64,000 nucleotides of DNA from Candidatus Accumulibacter propinquus (GCA_016714935.1 JADKBU010000001.1:244868-308867), one strand, 5' to 3'; positions 1 through 9,357 are shown, counted from the first letter of the stretch. A program made the numbers and translations. The notes: generated by a model from the letters alone, not told the origin.

Positions 1-189
1 GTGGCACTCAACGTGGCAAGTTTTGCCGCCCGCATCGGCGGCATGCGGACCGGCTACACCGGCGGCTTCGCTTCGACCAGCGAGTACGAGTGTCGTGTTC
101 AGGCGGAACCCTTCGAGAAGACCCTCCTGAGCCACCACGATGTGATTGTCCGGATGTTCGGCGAGAGGATGCAAAATCCCGGGCAGTGA
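1..189 (+). CDS. C-terminal end of an unrecognised protein, cut by the window edge
   Basis: An open frame enters from the left edge and stops with TGA at 187-189. About 62 residues are visible, ending in MFGERMQNPGQ. Third codon positions are strongly G/C-rich, as in the neighbouring genes, and the stop lies 26 bases from the convergent stop of the NUDIX gene. That spacing argues for a real gene rather than a shadow. No domain is recognised and the true start lies outside the window. A minus-strand frame across the same bases is also open but lacks a convincing start. Confidence 0.4.
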   Translation: MALNVASFAARIGGMRTGYTGGFASTSEYECRVQAEPFEKTLLSHHDVIVRMFGERMQNPGQ

Positions 190-214
190 ATAGCGTGGTG
201 GCGCCCTGCGCCAC

Positions 215-823
215 CTACTCGCCGGCCGACCAACGCACGCGCAACCCTTCGCGGTGGCGCGCAAACCAGAAGAGGGCAATCAGTGGCCAGGCCGAGTCGA
301 TATCTCCCGACTCGGCGAAGGCGATCGCCTGCGTGGCCGGCAGGCACACGACACGGATATCCTCTCCCTCGTGGGCCAGGCCGTGGATGCCGCCGGTGCT
401 GGAGCAGTCGACGCGACCCAGGTAGAGGTGCGTGCGCTGGGAGGTCTTCGCCGGGCTGGTGTAAAAAGTGCTGATCGGGAGCAGGTCGATCAGTGCGCAA
501 CCCGCCTCTTCCATTGCCTCGCGTCGTGCCACATCCGCCGGGGTTTCGCCGGCTTCGACGAGGCCGGCGACGATCTCGAGCAGCCAGGGGCCGCGGGGAT
601 TGTCGCGGGCGCCAATCCGGAACTGCTCGATCATCACCACCTCGTCGCGCTGCGGGTCATAGAGCAGGACGGCGGCGACATCGCTCTTCTCGATGACCTC
701 ACGCACGATCGCTGGACTCATGCCGCCGGCGAACAGGCGATGACGCAGTCGCAGGCGCTCAAGTCGGTAGAACCCCTGGTAGCAGACCTCGCTGTCGAGA
801 ATCTCGAAATCGTTCCTGTTCAT
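215..823 (-). CDS. nudF: NUDIX hydrolase, ADP-ribose pyrophosphatase type
   Basis: This cytosolic enzyme of about 202 residues is expected to hydrolyse ADP-ribose to AMP and ribose 5-phosphate. The Nudix box is complete at residues 87-109 (G-x5-E-x7-REAMEEAG), carrying the metal-binding glutamates. Flanking motifs such as EQFRIGARD and WLLEIVAG fit the NudF/TrgB group. The reading frame is open further upstream to 1009. The ATG at 823 is chosen because GGAGG lies seven bases ahead of it and the extension is low-complexity and arginine-rich. It is divergent from lrgA. Family assignment is secure; the exact nucleotide substrate is inferred. Confidence 0.85.
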   Translation of the reverse strand: MNRNDFEILDSEVCYQGFYRLERLRLRHRLFAGGMSPAIVREVIEKSDVAAVLLYDPQRDEVVMIEQFRIGARDNPRGPWLLEIVAGLVEAGETPADVARREAMEEAGCALIDLLPISTFYTSPAKTSQRTHLYLGRVDCSSTGGIHGLAHEGEDIRVVCLPATQAIAFAESGDIDSAWPLIALFWFARHREGLRVRWSAGE

Positions 824-1054
824 GCCGACCTCCGTTGACTGTCGCGCCGAGTTAAAGCCGAAAATCGCTGCAGCGGCCGTCCAGGCCCTCTTGGGCGGGC
901 GTGGTGGCCGGCGCGATGGAGAGCGGCATCGACGATCGGCGTCGGGATAGTGATGCATACTGACGGCCAGCGCGATTCCCTGCTTCCTGCAGGGTGGGCG
1001 CCCTGGCAAGACACCACGTTACCATTGTGCCATCCTTCGTTCGAGGAGAAGACC

Positions 1055-1405
1055 ATGATTGTTGCATTGACTCAACTGCTGGTATTGCAACTGGTCGGCG
1101 AGGTGATCGCGCGTGGGTTGAAGCTGCCGATTCCCGGTCCGGTGATCGGCATGTTGCTGCTGTTCCTGCTGCTGGCCCTGCGGCGCGGTCCCAGCCCCGA
1201 ACTGCAGTCGACCAGTCAGGGGCTGCTGCAGCATCTCTCGCTGCTGTTTGTGCCGGCCGGAACGGGGATCATTCTGCATCTGCATCGCGTCGCCGACGAA
1301 TGGCTGCCACTGCTGCTTTCGCTGCTGCTCAGCACGCTGTTGACCCTGGCAGTGACCGCCCTGGTGATGCGGTTGTGCACACGCCGTGCGGCGACCGGAG
1401 AATGA
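1055..1405 (+). CDS. lrgA: CidA/LrgA family holin-like inner-membrane protein
   Basis: A 116-residue hydrophobic protein with about four membrane segments and the family signature GLKLPIPGPVIGMLLLF near the N-terminus. CidA/LrgA proteins are holin-like partners of LrgB, linked to murein hydrolase control, and in some bacteria to pyruvate or other small-acid transport. The start is the ATG at 1055, preceded by GAGGAGA at 1043-1049. An in-frame ATG at 950 would add an unlikely soluble leader. Its stop overlaps the start of lrgB (ATGA), so the two are translationally coupled. Confidence 0.85.
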   Translation: MIVALTQLLVLQLVGEVIARGLKLPIPGPVIGMLLLFLLLALRRGPSPELQSTSQGLLQHLSLLFVPAGTGIILHLHRVADEWLPLLLSLLLSTLLTLAVTALVMRLCTRRAATGE

Positions 1406-2130
1406 ACGTGGTGGCGCCACAGATCAACGATCTCTGGGTATACCTGTCGACGACGCCGTTGCTTGGCCTGACGGTGACCCTGCTGGCCTATCAGGCTGCG
1501 TGGTGGGTTCATCGTCGCAGCGGCAGCAGCCCGCTCGCCAACCCGGTCATGATCGCCGTCGCGGCCCTGGTCGCCTTGCTGGCAATCTCCGGAACATCGT
1601 ACCAGACCTATTTTGACGGTGCCCAGTTCGTGCACTTTCTGCTCGGCCCGGCAACGGTAGCCCTGGCCGTGCCGCTGTACACACAGTTTCGGCGCGTGCG
1701 CGCAATGATGCTGCCGGTTATCGCTGGCCTGCTGGTCGGCAGCTTCACGGCGGCAGTTTCCGCGGTCCTGGTGGCGCGGCTGTTCGGCGCCAGCCTGGTG
1801 ACGCAGCTTTCGCTGGCGCCAAAATCGGTGACCACGCCGATTGCCATGGGGGTCGCCGAACGCATCGGCGGCATTCCTTCGCTGACGGCGGTGCTGGTGA
1901 TCAGTACCGGCATTCTCGGCGCTGTCCTCGGGCGCTACCTGTTCGATGCCCTGCGCATCGACGACGCCGCGATCCGGGGTTTCGCCACGGGAGTCACCGC
2001 GCACGGCATTGGCACGGCGCGTGCGTTTCAGGAGAGCGAGCAGGCAGGAGCCTTCGCGGCACTGGCCATGGGCATGAATGGCCTGGTCACGGCGCTGCTG
2101 TTGCCGATGTTCTTGCCACTGCTGCAGTGA
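1402..2130 (+). CDS. lrgB: LrgB family inner-membrane protein
   Basis: About 242 residues and many membrane segments. Conserved LrgB stretches are visible: FLLGPATVALAVPLY, SVTTPIAMGVAERIGG and a C-terminal ATGVTAHGIGTARAF. It is the expected partner of the CidA/LrgA protein just upstream, whose TGA overlaps this ATG by the ATGA arrangement. The pair probably forms a membrane channel or transporter that affects murein turnover or small-molecule export. The next gene starts 13 bases downstream, so a three-gene transcription unit is likely. Confidence 0.9.
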   Translation: MNVVAPQINDLWVYLSTTPLLGLTVTLLAYQAAWWVHRRSGSSPLANPVMIAVAALVALLAISGTSYQTYFDGAQFVHFLLGPATVALAVPLYTQFRRVRAMMLPVIAGLLVGSFTAAVSAVLVARLFGASLVTQLSLAPKSVTTPIAMGVAERIGGIPSLTAVLVISTGILGAVLGRYLFDALRIDDAAIRGFATGVTAHGIGTARAFQESEQAGAFAALAMGMNGLVTALLLPMFLPLLQ

Positions 2131-2143
2131 TACCCTTCAGGTC

Positions 2144-3082
2144 ATGGAAATTTTGATCGAAGTGATTCTCAAGGCGGGTCGCTCGGGCGTCGAATTGGCC
2201 CTGTTCATCCTGTTGCCGATCACCGTCGTGATGCTGTCGTGCATGCGCCTGCTGGAGGCACGTGGGGTCCTCGACTGGCTGGTGACGCGTCTGGCCCCTT
2301 TGCTGCGCCCGTTCGGGCTCAACGGCCTGGGTGTCTTTGCCGCCCTGCAGATCAGTTTTGTCAGCTTTGCCGCGCCGGTGGCGACCCTGGCGATGATGGA
2401 TCAGCGCGGCGTCTCCAAGCGTCATCTGGCGGCCACGCTGGCGATGGTGCTGGCGATGGCGCAGGCCAATGTATCCCTGCCGATGGCGGCGATGGGACTG
2501 TCGTTTGGACCGTTGATCCTGCTCTCTCTGGGTGGTGGCCTGATTGCCGCCGCGGTGACCTGGTACGGTTTCGCGCGGCGGCTGGATGTGTGCGAGGAGG
2601 CGGTCGACGAATCGCTGAAGCACCCTTTGGCGGAAGGTGCCAAAGGGGTGCTCGACGTCATCAACCGCGCTGGTGCCGAGGCCTTCCGCATCTCGGTCGG
2701 CGCCATTCCCATGCTGGTGCTGTCGCTGGTGGTGGTACACGGGCTGCGCTCCGTTGGCGCTGTTGACGCGCTGACGCGCGCCCTGGCGCCGCTGCTCGGC
2801 ATCCTGGCGGTCGACCCGATCATCGTGCTCCCGGCGCTGACCAAAGTACTCGCCGGCGGCACGGCGATGATGGGCGTGATGGACGAACTGACCCGCGCCG
2901 GGCAGGTTTCGGCTACCTTCATCAACCACAGCGCTGGGTTGTTGATCCACCCGCTGGACATTCCCGGCGCGGCGATCCTGATCAGCGCCGGTCGTCGGGT
3001 GGCCGACGTCTGGAAGCCGGCGGCACTGGGGGCCGCTGTCGGAATCCTGGCACGCGCTGTGGGACACACCTTGATCAGCTGA
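2144..3082 (+). CDS. Nucleoside-recognition (Gate) domain inner-membrane protein
   Basis: A 312-residue multi-pass membrane protein with two Gate-like halves. The first is around ISFVSFAAPVATLAMMDQRG and the second around PALTKVLAGGTAMMGVMDEL, followed by NHSAGLLIHPLDIPGAA. Such proteins (SpmA/SpmB and YjiH relatives) are transport-related, but the substrates of most are unknown. The ATG at 2144 lies 13 bases after the lrgB stop, indicating co-transcription with lrgAB. No RBS stronger than CTTCAGG is seen. The function beyond a membrane transport role is not assigned. Confidence 0.75.
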   Translation: MEILIEVILKAGRSGVELALFILLPITVVMLSCMRLLEARGVLDWLVTRLAPLLRPFGLNGLGVFAALQISFVSFAAPVATLAMMDQRGVSKRHLAATLAMVLAMAQANVSLPMAAMGLSFGPLILLSLGGGLIAAAVTWYGFARRLDVCEEAVDESLKHPLAEGAKGVLDVINRAGAEAFRISVGAIPMLVLSLVVVHGLRSVGAVDALTRALAPLLGILAVDPIIVLPALTKVLAGGTAMMGVMDELTRAGQVSATFINHSAGLLIHPLDIPGAAILISAGRRVADVWKPAALGAAVGILARAVGHTLIS

Positions 3083-3162
3083 TCCCTCAAGGTCACCCGC
3101 ACAGCCGCAGCGATGCAGCAAGCTGACCTGCCATCGTATCCAGTGGAGAAGCCGCGTAACAG

Positions 3163-3181
3163 GTGTCGAAAATCTTTACAC
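3163..3181. promoter_or_regulatory. GTGT-N11-ACAC dyad upstream of the PEP-CTERM gene
   Basis: The sequence GTGTCGAAAATCTTTACAC has GTGT/ACAC ends around an A/T-rich core. It lies about 63 bases upstream of the -24 element of a sigma-54-type promoter, where an enhancer-binding activator would sit. By analogy with PEP-CTERM systems it could be a PrsR-type activator site. That is inference from position and symmetry only. Confidence 0.4.
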
Positions 3182-3243
3182 TTGACCGCCATGGTCACCA
3201 TGGATGTCATGCAAGGCATTGTTGCAATGGCTATATAAATAAT

Positions 3244-3259
3244 CGGCATGATCTTTGCA
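3244..3259 (+). promoter_or_regulatory. Sigma-54-type (-24/-12) promoter
   Basis: CGGCATGATCTTTGCA fits the TGGCAC-G-N4-TTGCA consensus. GG at 3245-3246 and GC at 3257-3258 are separated by exactly 10 bases, the diagnostic spacing. It lies about 90 bases upstream of the ATG of the PEP-CTERM protein and no gene intervenes. Sigma-54 control is known for PEP-CTERM genes in floc-forming Betaproteobacteria, which supports the reading. Confidence 0.7.
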
Positions 3260-3349
3260 TGCAGCCTGGAGGCGTGGGATTGAGCGCTGTAAGGCGTGCT
3301 CGCGCGGCGGCGCAATCTGGCCTTTCACCTTCACCAATCAGGAGGCTCC

Positions 3350-3946
3350 ATGAAACGTCCAGTCCTTGTCTTGGCTATGGCTGCAGCCATGCTCCTCGCG
3401 GCCCCGGTAGGTCACGCGGCCATCATCAGTCTTTACGCCGATCTCAACGGCGCCAACGAGGCTCCACCGAACGCCTCGCCGGGATCCGGATTTGCCAGCG
3501 TCAGCGTCGATACGGCAACCCATATCATGCACGTGCACGTCGATTTCAAGGATCTGCTGGGCACCACGACGGCTGCACACATTCACTGTTGCACACCCTT
3601 GCCTTTGACGGCGACTGCGGGTGTGGCGACGACGGTGCCGAACTTTACCGGCTTTCCGCTAGGCGTCACCAGCGGGTTGTACGAACACGACTTCGACCTG
3701 GAACTGGCCTCTTCCTATAACCCGAGTTTTCTCGCGGCGCACGGCGGGACGGCGGCAGCCGCCGAAGCGTTCCTCTTGGCCGGCATGACCTCGGGCAGGA
3801 GTTACCTGAACATTCATACGACTTTCCGTCCGGGAGGCGAGATCCGCGGCTTCCTGGTACCGGAGCCGGCGATGATCAGTCTGCTCACTCTGGGGCTTGG
3901 TCTGGGTTTCGTTTCGCTGCGCCGCAAGCACACTGGAGAAGATTAG
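3350..3946 (+). CDS. CHRD-domain secreted protein with PEP-CTERM sorting signal
   Basis: A 198-residue exported protein. Residues 1-22 are a signal peptide ending near GHAA. The middle is a CHRD domain (chordin-type repeat), with the AHIHC and NIHTTFRPGGEIRG motifs typical of such beta-rich extracellular domains. The C-terminus carries the tripartite PEP-CTERM signal: VPEPA, a hydrophobic helix and the basic tail LRRKH. Such tails are processed by exosortase (EpsH/XrtA) and tie the protein to exopolysaccharide or floc matrix. No exosortase gene lies in this window. The ATG at 3350 follows GGAGG at 3341-3345. A sigma-54-type promoter lies upstream. Confidence 0.85.
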   Translation: MKRPVLVLAMAAAMLLAAPVGHAAIISLYADLNGANEAPPNASPGSGFASVSVDTATHIMHVHVDFKDLLGTTTAAHIHCCTPLPLTATAGVATTVPNFTGFPLGVTSGLYEHDFDLELASSYNPSFLAAHGGTAAAAEAFLLAGMTSGRSYLNIHTTFRPGGEIRGFLVPEPAMISLLTLGLGLGFVSLRRKHTGED

Positions 3947-3954
3947 CGGGCCGC

Positions 3955-4977
3955 GTGAATCCGCTGGTCAATAAACAGATCCACCTGGCCGCTCGTCCAG
4001 GTGGCGAGCCCAGGGTGGAGCATTTCAGGCTGGTCGAAACACCGGTTCCACGGCCTGCCGATGGCCAGGTGCTGGTGCGCCACCATTACCTGAGTCTCGA
4101 TCCCTACATGCGCGGCCGGATGAACGAGGGCGCGAGTTACGCACCTCCACAACCCTTGAACGAGGTGATGATCGGCGGCACGGTCGGTGAGGTTGTCGAT
4201 TCGTGCAGTGCTCGTTTTGAGGTTGGCGACACGGTACTCGGTATGGGGGGCTGGCAGCAATACCAGGTGGTCGACGTCTCTCGAAGTGGCTCGCTGCAGA
4301 AGGTGAGTGGTTCGCAGGTTCCGCTTTCGGCGTACCTGGGCGTCCTGGGCATGCCGGGCGTGACCGCCTGGTATGGCCTCCTGCAAGTCATCGCGCCCAA
4401 GTCCGGGGAAACGCTCGTGGTCTCGGCGGCAAGTGGCGCAGTGGGTAGTGTCGTCGGGCAACTGGCAAAGATTCACGGCTGTCGCGCCGTAGGAATTGCT
4501 GGCGGGCCACAGAAGTGCCGTTTGGTGGTTGATGACTACGGCTTCGACGCGTGTATCGACCACAAACGCTTCCAGGATGTGGATTCACTCTCGGCGGCGA
4601 TTGCGCAGGCCTGTCCGGACGGCGTCGACGCGGTCTTCGAGAATGTCGGGGGCATCATCCTGGACGCGGTGATGCAGCGCTGCAATGCCTTCGCCCGTAT
4701 CGCCTTGTGCGGCATGATCGCCTGCTACAACGGCGAGCCGAGTCCGATACGCGCACCGTGGCTGATCCTGGTCAAGCGCTTGCAGGTTGAAGGTTTCGTC
4801 ATCAGCGAGCACATGGAGGTCTGGCCGGAGGCGCTGCGCGAACTCGGCATGCTGGTGGGCAGCGGCACGCTGAAGTATCGCGAAACCGTCGCGCAGGGTA
4901 TCGAGCGCGCGCCCGAGGCCTTCATCGGCCTGCTCAAGGGCGCCAACCTCGGCAAGCAGCTTGTGCGTTTGATCTGA
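3955..4977 (+). CDS. MDR-family NADP-dependent oxidoreductase (CurA/YncB type)
   Basis: A 340-residue medium-chain reductase of the zinc-free leukotriene B4 dehydrogenase/curcumin reductase branch. Seen: the N-terminal SLDPYMRGRM motif, the nucleotide-binding loop SAASGAVGSVVGQLAK and FENVGG. The full length matches the roughly 345-residue family. It should reduce alpha,beta-unsaturated ketones or aldehydes with NADPH. The start is the GTG at 3955, eight bases after the stop of the PEP-CTERM gene. A GGAGAAG stretch some 16 bases upstream is a weak RBS. The natural substrate cannot be deduced. Confidence 0.85.
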   Translation: MNPLVNKQIHLAARPGGEPRVEHFRLVETPVPRPADGQVLVRHHYLSLDPYMRGRMNEGASYAPPQPLNEVMIGGTVGEVVDSCSARFEVGDTVLGMGGWQQYQVVDVSRSGSLQKVSGSQVPLSAYLGVLGMPGVTAWYGLLQVIAPKSGETLVVSAASGAVGSVVGQLAKIHGCRAVGIAGGPQKCRLVVDDYGFDACIDHKRFQDVDSLSAAIAQACPDGVDAVFENVGGIILDAVMQRCNAFARIALCGMIACYNGEPSPIRAPWLILVKRLQVEGFVISEHMEVWPEALRELGMLVGSGTLKYRETVAQGIERAPEAFIGLLKGANLGKQLVRLI

Positions 4978-4994
4978 GAGGTGTGGAGGTCCGC

Positions 4995-7199
4995 TCAGGG
5001 GGTTCCGAGAAACAGGTAGAGATTGGAATAACCGCCGGTCGAACCCGAACTGGAGTAGCCGTATCCAAGGTAGACCGGCCCCAGGGGCGTCTCGCCACCG
5101 AGATAAATGGCGGTGGAGTTGATCCAGCCTTTCAGGTTGGTTTCCGTGTAGGGAGTGCCGATCTTCGCCCCCTCGACCGCCAGACCCATGCGCATGTCGC
5201 CACGCAGACCGAGCGGCAGGCGGCCAATGATGCGTTCGGCACGGGCATTGACGTAGCTCATGTCATCGCCCTTGAGCTGACCGACAGCAAACGCAGTCAT
5301 GTTCAGCATGCCCCCGAGGCTTCCTACATCATAGAATGGCAGGCGGCCCACAGGCGAGCCCTGATACGAAACCCGGCTGCTCAGTACCCAGTCGCCAAAG
5401 CTCCGGTAGGCGCTGGCATAACCGTCGACCTTGCTGTAGTGTTCAGTCGGGGCGTCGAAATACTTGACTGAAGAATTCCAGCCGCTGGTTGGAAAATAGA
5501 GCCGATCGGTCTGGTCCAGGTCGAAGCGGGCAACCCAGCCGCCATACCGCTTCGATTGTTCGGGGAACACCGGCAAGCCGGTATCCAGCTTGGGATTCCA
5601 CCAGTTTTCCTCCCAACCCGCACGCGCCTGGCCGAGAGCGCCGAGGTTGATTCCGGCGCCGAAACGGGCGCTGCCCTGCAGGATTCGGTATTCGGCGAGT
5701 TTGTTGTCGTTCTGATAAACGCTGCTGATTTTGCTGACGTACTTCAGGTTGGTTTCGAGAAAGTAGCGTTGGCGCGCATCAACCGGCTGGTAATAGTCCA
5801 CGGAGACTCCATTGGTCGAGCCGATCTCTCCAATGGCCAGGAGTTCGGCACCCAGCGAGTTGATCCAGGTCTTCTGGTAGCCAAGACGCAGACTGTAACT
5901 GGAGTCGCTCTTGAAATTGCTGTCGAGGTTGATGCCGTAGCGAATGTAATCGGGTCCCCAGCTTTTTTCGAGGGGCATCACACGCAGAATGTTGCGGTCG
6001 CGCAGCGTGTCGAGCATGGCGTAATCGACGTTCTGATAGTAGCCATCGCCGTAGACTCGCAGCAGGTCGGGGTTGATCACGGACGGGTTGACCGGGTCGC
6101 CCGGCTTGACCTGGATGTGCTGTTCAACCATGGCTGGGTTCACCAGCCTGAGTCCGGCGATCTGGATTTCGTGGATCTTCGGCGCTTCGCGCCGTGCCAC
6201 CTGGATGTTCTCGGTCCAGGCGGCGTAGGCGGCTTCGCTGACGGCCAGGAGGCGCAGGCGATCGGCGACCGATTCAGCAGCCTGCACGCCACGATCCGCA
6301 GTTTCGGAAGTGCGCTTGAAGTCGCCGGCGCTGATCCCCTCGAGATCAGGCTTGATATAAATGTCGGTCGCCTTCAGGGTGGCCAGTGAACGGGTCACAT
6401 TCTGCTCGGTGAGGATATTCACCATCTGCACCGAAATGCTCAGCAGGCCGCTGATGTCTTCAGCCTTGAGCAGCGGCGAGCCGACATTGACGGCAATCAC
6501 GACATCGGCCTGACAGCGGGAACGAGCCTCGCCGATCGGCACATTATCGACGAGGCCGCCGTCTACCAGTTTTTCGCCGTTGATCTCGACCGGCGACATC
6601 AGGCCGGGAACCGACATGCTGGCGCGCATGGCGGTGGTCAGGCTGCCGCTGCGAAAGACCACCCGCTGGCCCTGAACGATATCGGTGGCGATGATCGACA
6701 GCGGCAACGGCAGTCGGTTGATCTCCCGTTCTCCCAGATAGTCGCCGACCAGTTGGTTGAAAAACAACTTGATCTTCTGGCCGGTGACGACGCCGGTTTG
6801 GTACTTCAGGCCATCCGGGCCGACGCCGGTTTCCGACGCCGGCAGGAAGCGCCTGTCCAAGACCTTCTTGCGGAAATTCTGCTGCGAGAAGGACGGGTCA
6901 TCGTGGAACAGGTCGTCCCAGTCGGCTTTCGCCAGCTCTTCCCGCATGACTGCCGGCGAGAGTCCGGCCGCGTAGGCGCCGGCAACCAGTCCGCCCATGC
7001 TGGTGCCGGCCACGCAGTCAACCGGCACGCGCAGCCTTTCGAGCACTTCGAGCACGCCGATATGCGCCGCGCCGCGCGCGCCGCCGCCACCGAGGACCAG
7101 TCCGACACGCGGCCGGGCCGGAAGATCTGCGGCGTTGGCCACTGCGCCCAGCGCAAGCAGGACGACCAGCAGCAGGTGCCGGGCAATCACGGTGGTCAT
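4995..7199 (-). CDS. Patatin-like phospholipase fused to POTRA and beta-barrel (type Vd autotransporter)
   Basis: A 734-residue protein with a signal peptide (1-23, ending ANA). The patatin domain spans about residues 30-330 and has the oxyanion GGGGARG (37-43), nucleophile elbow GTSMG (Ser67) and DGG (Asp213), so the Ser-Asp dyad is intact. A POTRA-like segment follows at about 338-410, then an outer-membrane barrel to the end in TGGYSNLYLFLGTP. This matches PlpD-type (type Vd) proteins, which present a lipase at the cell surface. Substrate lipids are inferred from the family. It converges with the MDR reductase gene and has no operon partner. Confidence 0.9.
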   Translation of the reverse strand: MTTVIARHLLLVVLLALGAVANAADLPARPRVGLVLGGGGARGAAHIGVLEVLERLRVPVDCVAGTSMGGLVAGAYAAGLSPAVMREELAKADWDDLFHDDPSFSQQNFRKKVLDRRFLPASETGVGPDGLKYQTGVVTGQKIKLFFNQLVGDYLGEREINRLPLPLSIIATDIVQGQRVVFRSGSLTTAMRASMSVPGLMSPVEINGEKLVDGGLVDNVPIGEARSRCQADVVIAVNVGSPLLKAEDISGLLSISVQMVNILTEQNVTRSLATLKATDIYIKPDLEGISAGDFKRTSETADRGVQAAESVADRLRLLAVSEAAYAAWTENIQVARREAPKIHEIQIAGLRLVNPAMVEQHIQVKPGDPVNPSVINPDLLRVYGDGYYQNVDYAMLDTLRDRNILRVMPLEKSWGPDYIRYGINLDSNFKSDSSYSLRLGYQKTWINSLGAELLAIGEIGSTNGVSVDYYQPVDARQRYFLETNLKYVSKISSVYQNDNKLAEYRILQGSARFGAGINLGALGQARAGWEENWWNPKLDTGLPVFPEQSKRYGGWVARFDLDQTDRLYFPTSGWNSSVKYFDAPTEHYSKVDGYASAYRSFGDWVLSSRVSYQGSPVGRLPFYDVGSLGGMLNMTAFAVGQLKGDDMSYVNARAERIIGRLPLGLRGDMRMGLAVEGAKIGTPYTETNLKGWINSTAIYLGGETPLGPVYLGYGYSSSGSTGGYSNLYLFLGTP

Positions 7200-7229
7200 G
7201 AGGCTACTCCATTCAGGCTGGCGAGCCGT

Positions 7230-7511
7230 TCAGACTCCGGGTGCCAGCGCGGGAGTCTGGCTTGTTGCCGCGGATGGAAGCGAGCTGAGAATGGTCAACG
7301 CGGCCTGCACATGTTCTGCTGCATCCCGACCCAGGCTGGTCAGATAACCCCCGTCGGCCTGCGTCAGCAGCCCTTTGGCGTGCAGCCGTCGAGTGGCCGC
7401 GATGACTGCCGGATCGGCGGTCTTGTGGATCTTGATCCCGTGCTGGGTACTGGCCAGATCGAAGCGAACCAGCGTATTGAGTTCATCGACCAGATCGGGC
7501 GTAAAGGGCAT
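7230..7511 (-). CDS. Small conserved protein, TIGR02647-type
   Basis: A 93-residue soluble protein with PFTPDLVDELN near the start and HAKGLLTQADGGYLTSLG in the middle, which looks like a compact winged-helix fold. I recognise it as the conserved family TIGR02647, found singly in Gammaproteobacteria and Betaproteobacteria and of unknown role. The ATG at 7511 is preferred over an upstream in-frame start at 7616 because AAGGAG lies just ahead of it. It lies 30 bases upstream of the patatin gene on the same strand and may share its transcript. Confidence 0.7.
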   Translation of the reverse strand: MPFTPDLVDELNTLVRFDLASTQHGIKIHKTADPAVIAATRRLHAKGLLTQADGGYLTSLGRDAAEHVQAALTILSSLPSAATSQTPALAPGV

Positions 7512-7700
7512 GGCAACTCCTTGTTGATCCAAACGGGTGGCGATCTTGCAGCGAAGGCCGCCACAACGATGCACGACTTTCCCCACCCCGGATGGCGGAG
7601 AGGGGGGCTGTGCCAATCCGTCCCGACGGACATCAGTAGATCTCCGGGAGCAGCCGGGGCGGCCAGGATGCCATTCTAACGCGAGCCGGAGCTGATGCCC

Positions 7701-9257
7701 TTACGAACTGCACGAGAGCATCGAACAGCCCGCCCGGTGTCGCGCCCAGTCGGGCCTCTTGGCACTGAATGCCTCGCGCCCGGCCTGCTCGTCGTATGGA
7801 CGGCGCAAAACCTCGAGCAAGTGGTGGATCATCTGCGTATCGCCCTGCTCGGCGTGATCGATGGCCTGTTGCGCGAGGTAGTTGCGCAGCACGAAGCGAG
7901 GGTTGGCGGCGTTCATCCGGGCGGTACGTGTCGCCGCCGCTTCGCCGTCCTGTCGCAGCCGGGCGGCGTAGCGTGCCAGCCAGCGTGTCAGACCGGTGGA
8001 ATAGCGCTGGCGGAGATCGTCGCGGTAGCAGGCACCAAGCACGACATCGAGATGCGGCTGCTCGATGTCCAGCCTGGCCAGACTGCGGAAGAACTCGGTC
8101 ATGTCGATCTCTGCCTGACGCATCAGTTCGAACAGGACTTCGAGCAGATCGGCATCGTCGTGACGCCAGGAGCGAAGACCGAGCTTGCCGGCAAATGCCG
8201 CGCAGAATTCGGCAGCGTAGATCTCGTCGTAGCGTTCGAGAGCAGCGGCCAGCTCGTCCGTTCGAGGCACCAGTCTGGCCAGGGCGTCTGCCAGACGTTC
8301 GAGATTCCAGCGTGCAATAGCGGGTTGCCGGGCAAAGCAGTAGCGGCGACTCGAGGCATCGGTGGTATTCGGTGTCCAGCCCGGATCGAAATTGTCGACC
8401 CAGCCGTAGGGACCGTAGTCGATGGTCAGACCAAGAATCGACATGTTGTCGGTATTCATCACGCCGTGCACGAAGCCGACGCGCATCCAGTGCACCATCA
8501 GGCGCGCCGTGCGCTCGCAGATTTCGCTGAACCAGGGGCCCAGGCCGCCTTGCTCAGGGTCGCTGCGCAGGGTCGGGAAGTCGCGTGCAATCGTGAAGTC
8601 GACCAGGCGCTGCAACAAGCCGCGCTCGCCGCGGGCAGCCAGCAGTTCGAAATGGCCGAAGCGGGTGAATGAAGGCGCAACCCGGCAGACCACCGCCCCT
8701 GGCTCGGCCACTGGATGCCCGTCATAGAACATGTCGCGTACGACCGATTCGCCGGTGCCGACCAGGCTCAGCGCGCGTGTCGTCGGCACCCCGAGGTGAT
8801 GCATGGCCTCGCTGCACAGGAACTCGCGGATCGACGAGCGCAGCACGGCGCGTCCGTCTGCTCGACGCGAGTACGGCGTCGGGCCGGCACCCTTGAGCTG
8901 AAGTTCAAAGCGCTGTTGACGGCGGTTGATGACTTCGCCGAGCAGGATCGCCCGCCCGTCGCCGAGCTGCCCGGCCCATTGCCCGAACTGGTGGCCACCG
9001 TAGCAGCTGGCGTAGGTGACCATCCCTGGCAGCAAGGCATTGCCGGCCAATGCGGCGACCATTTCCGGCGTCTGCATGGCCGCCTCGTCGAGATCGAGCG
9101 CTGCCGCCACTTCGCGCGAGTAGGCGAGAAGACGGGGCGCGGCGACTGGTGTCGGATCAACCGGCGACCAGCAGGCGCCGAAGACCTGCCGAGGTTCGTT
9201 GCGTCGCTCGGGATCACCCGGCAACTCGCGCAGGAAGCGATTATCGAACTGCAGCAC
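7701..9257 (-). CDS. selO: Protein adenylyltransferase SelO (YdiU, UPF0061)
   Basis: A 518-residue pseudokinase-fold enzyme that transfers AMP from ATP to Ser/Thr/Tyr of target proteins; known targets are redox proteins. Family motifs are complete: [18 protein letters not shown] (about 87-103), [11 protein letters not shown] (121-131), [10 protein letters not shown] (267-276) and the metal-binding DYGPYGW (280-286). No ATG fits the N-terminus. GTG at 9255-9257 gives a family-like length and has AGGCGG seven bases upstream. The frame stays open to 9548, but that would overlap the next gene. SelO often ends in a C-terminal Sec or Cys; here the tail is CSMLSCSS. Confidence 0.9.
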   Translation of the reverse strand: MLQFDNRFLRELPGDPERRNEPRQVFGACWSPVDPTPVAAPRLLAYSREVAAALDLDEAAMQTPEMVAALAGNALLPGMVTYASCYGGHQFGQWAGQLGDGRAILLGEVINRRQQRFELQLKGAGPTPYSRRADGRAVLRSSIREFLCSEAMHHLGVPTTRALSLVGTGESVVRDMFYDGHPVAEPGAVVCRVAPSFTRFGHFELLAARGERGLLQRLVDFTIARDFPTLRSDPEQGGLGPWFSEICERTARLMVHWMRVGFVHGVMNTDNMSILGLTIDYGPYGWVDNFDPGWTPNTTDASSRRYCFARQPAIARWNLERLADALARLVPRTDELAAALERYDEIYAAEFCAAFAGKLGLRSWRHDDADLLEVLFELMRQAEIDMTEFFRSLARLDIEQPHLDVVLGACYRDDLRQRYSTGLTRWLARYAARLRQDGEAAATRTARMNAANPRFVLRNYLAQQAIDHAEQGDTQMIHHLLEVLRRPYDEQAGREAFSAKRPDWARHRAGCSMLSCSS

Positions 9258-9357
9258 GAGCCGCCTGGTTACCGTGGGCTGAGGAGCGCTGGCGGTGGGT
9301 GGGGGCTGGCGGGCCGGCAAGAGACGCTCGCCGTGGTCGGCAACAGGGCATCGGCAG

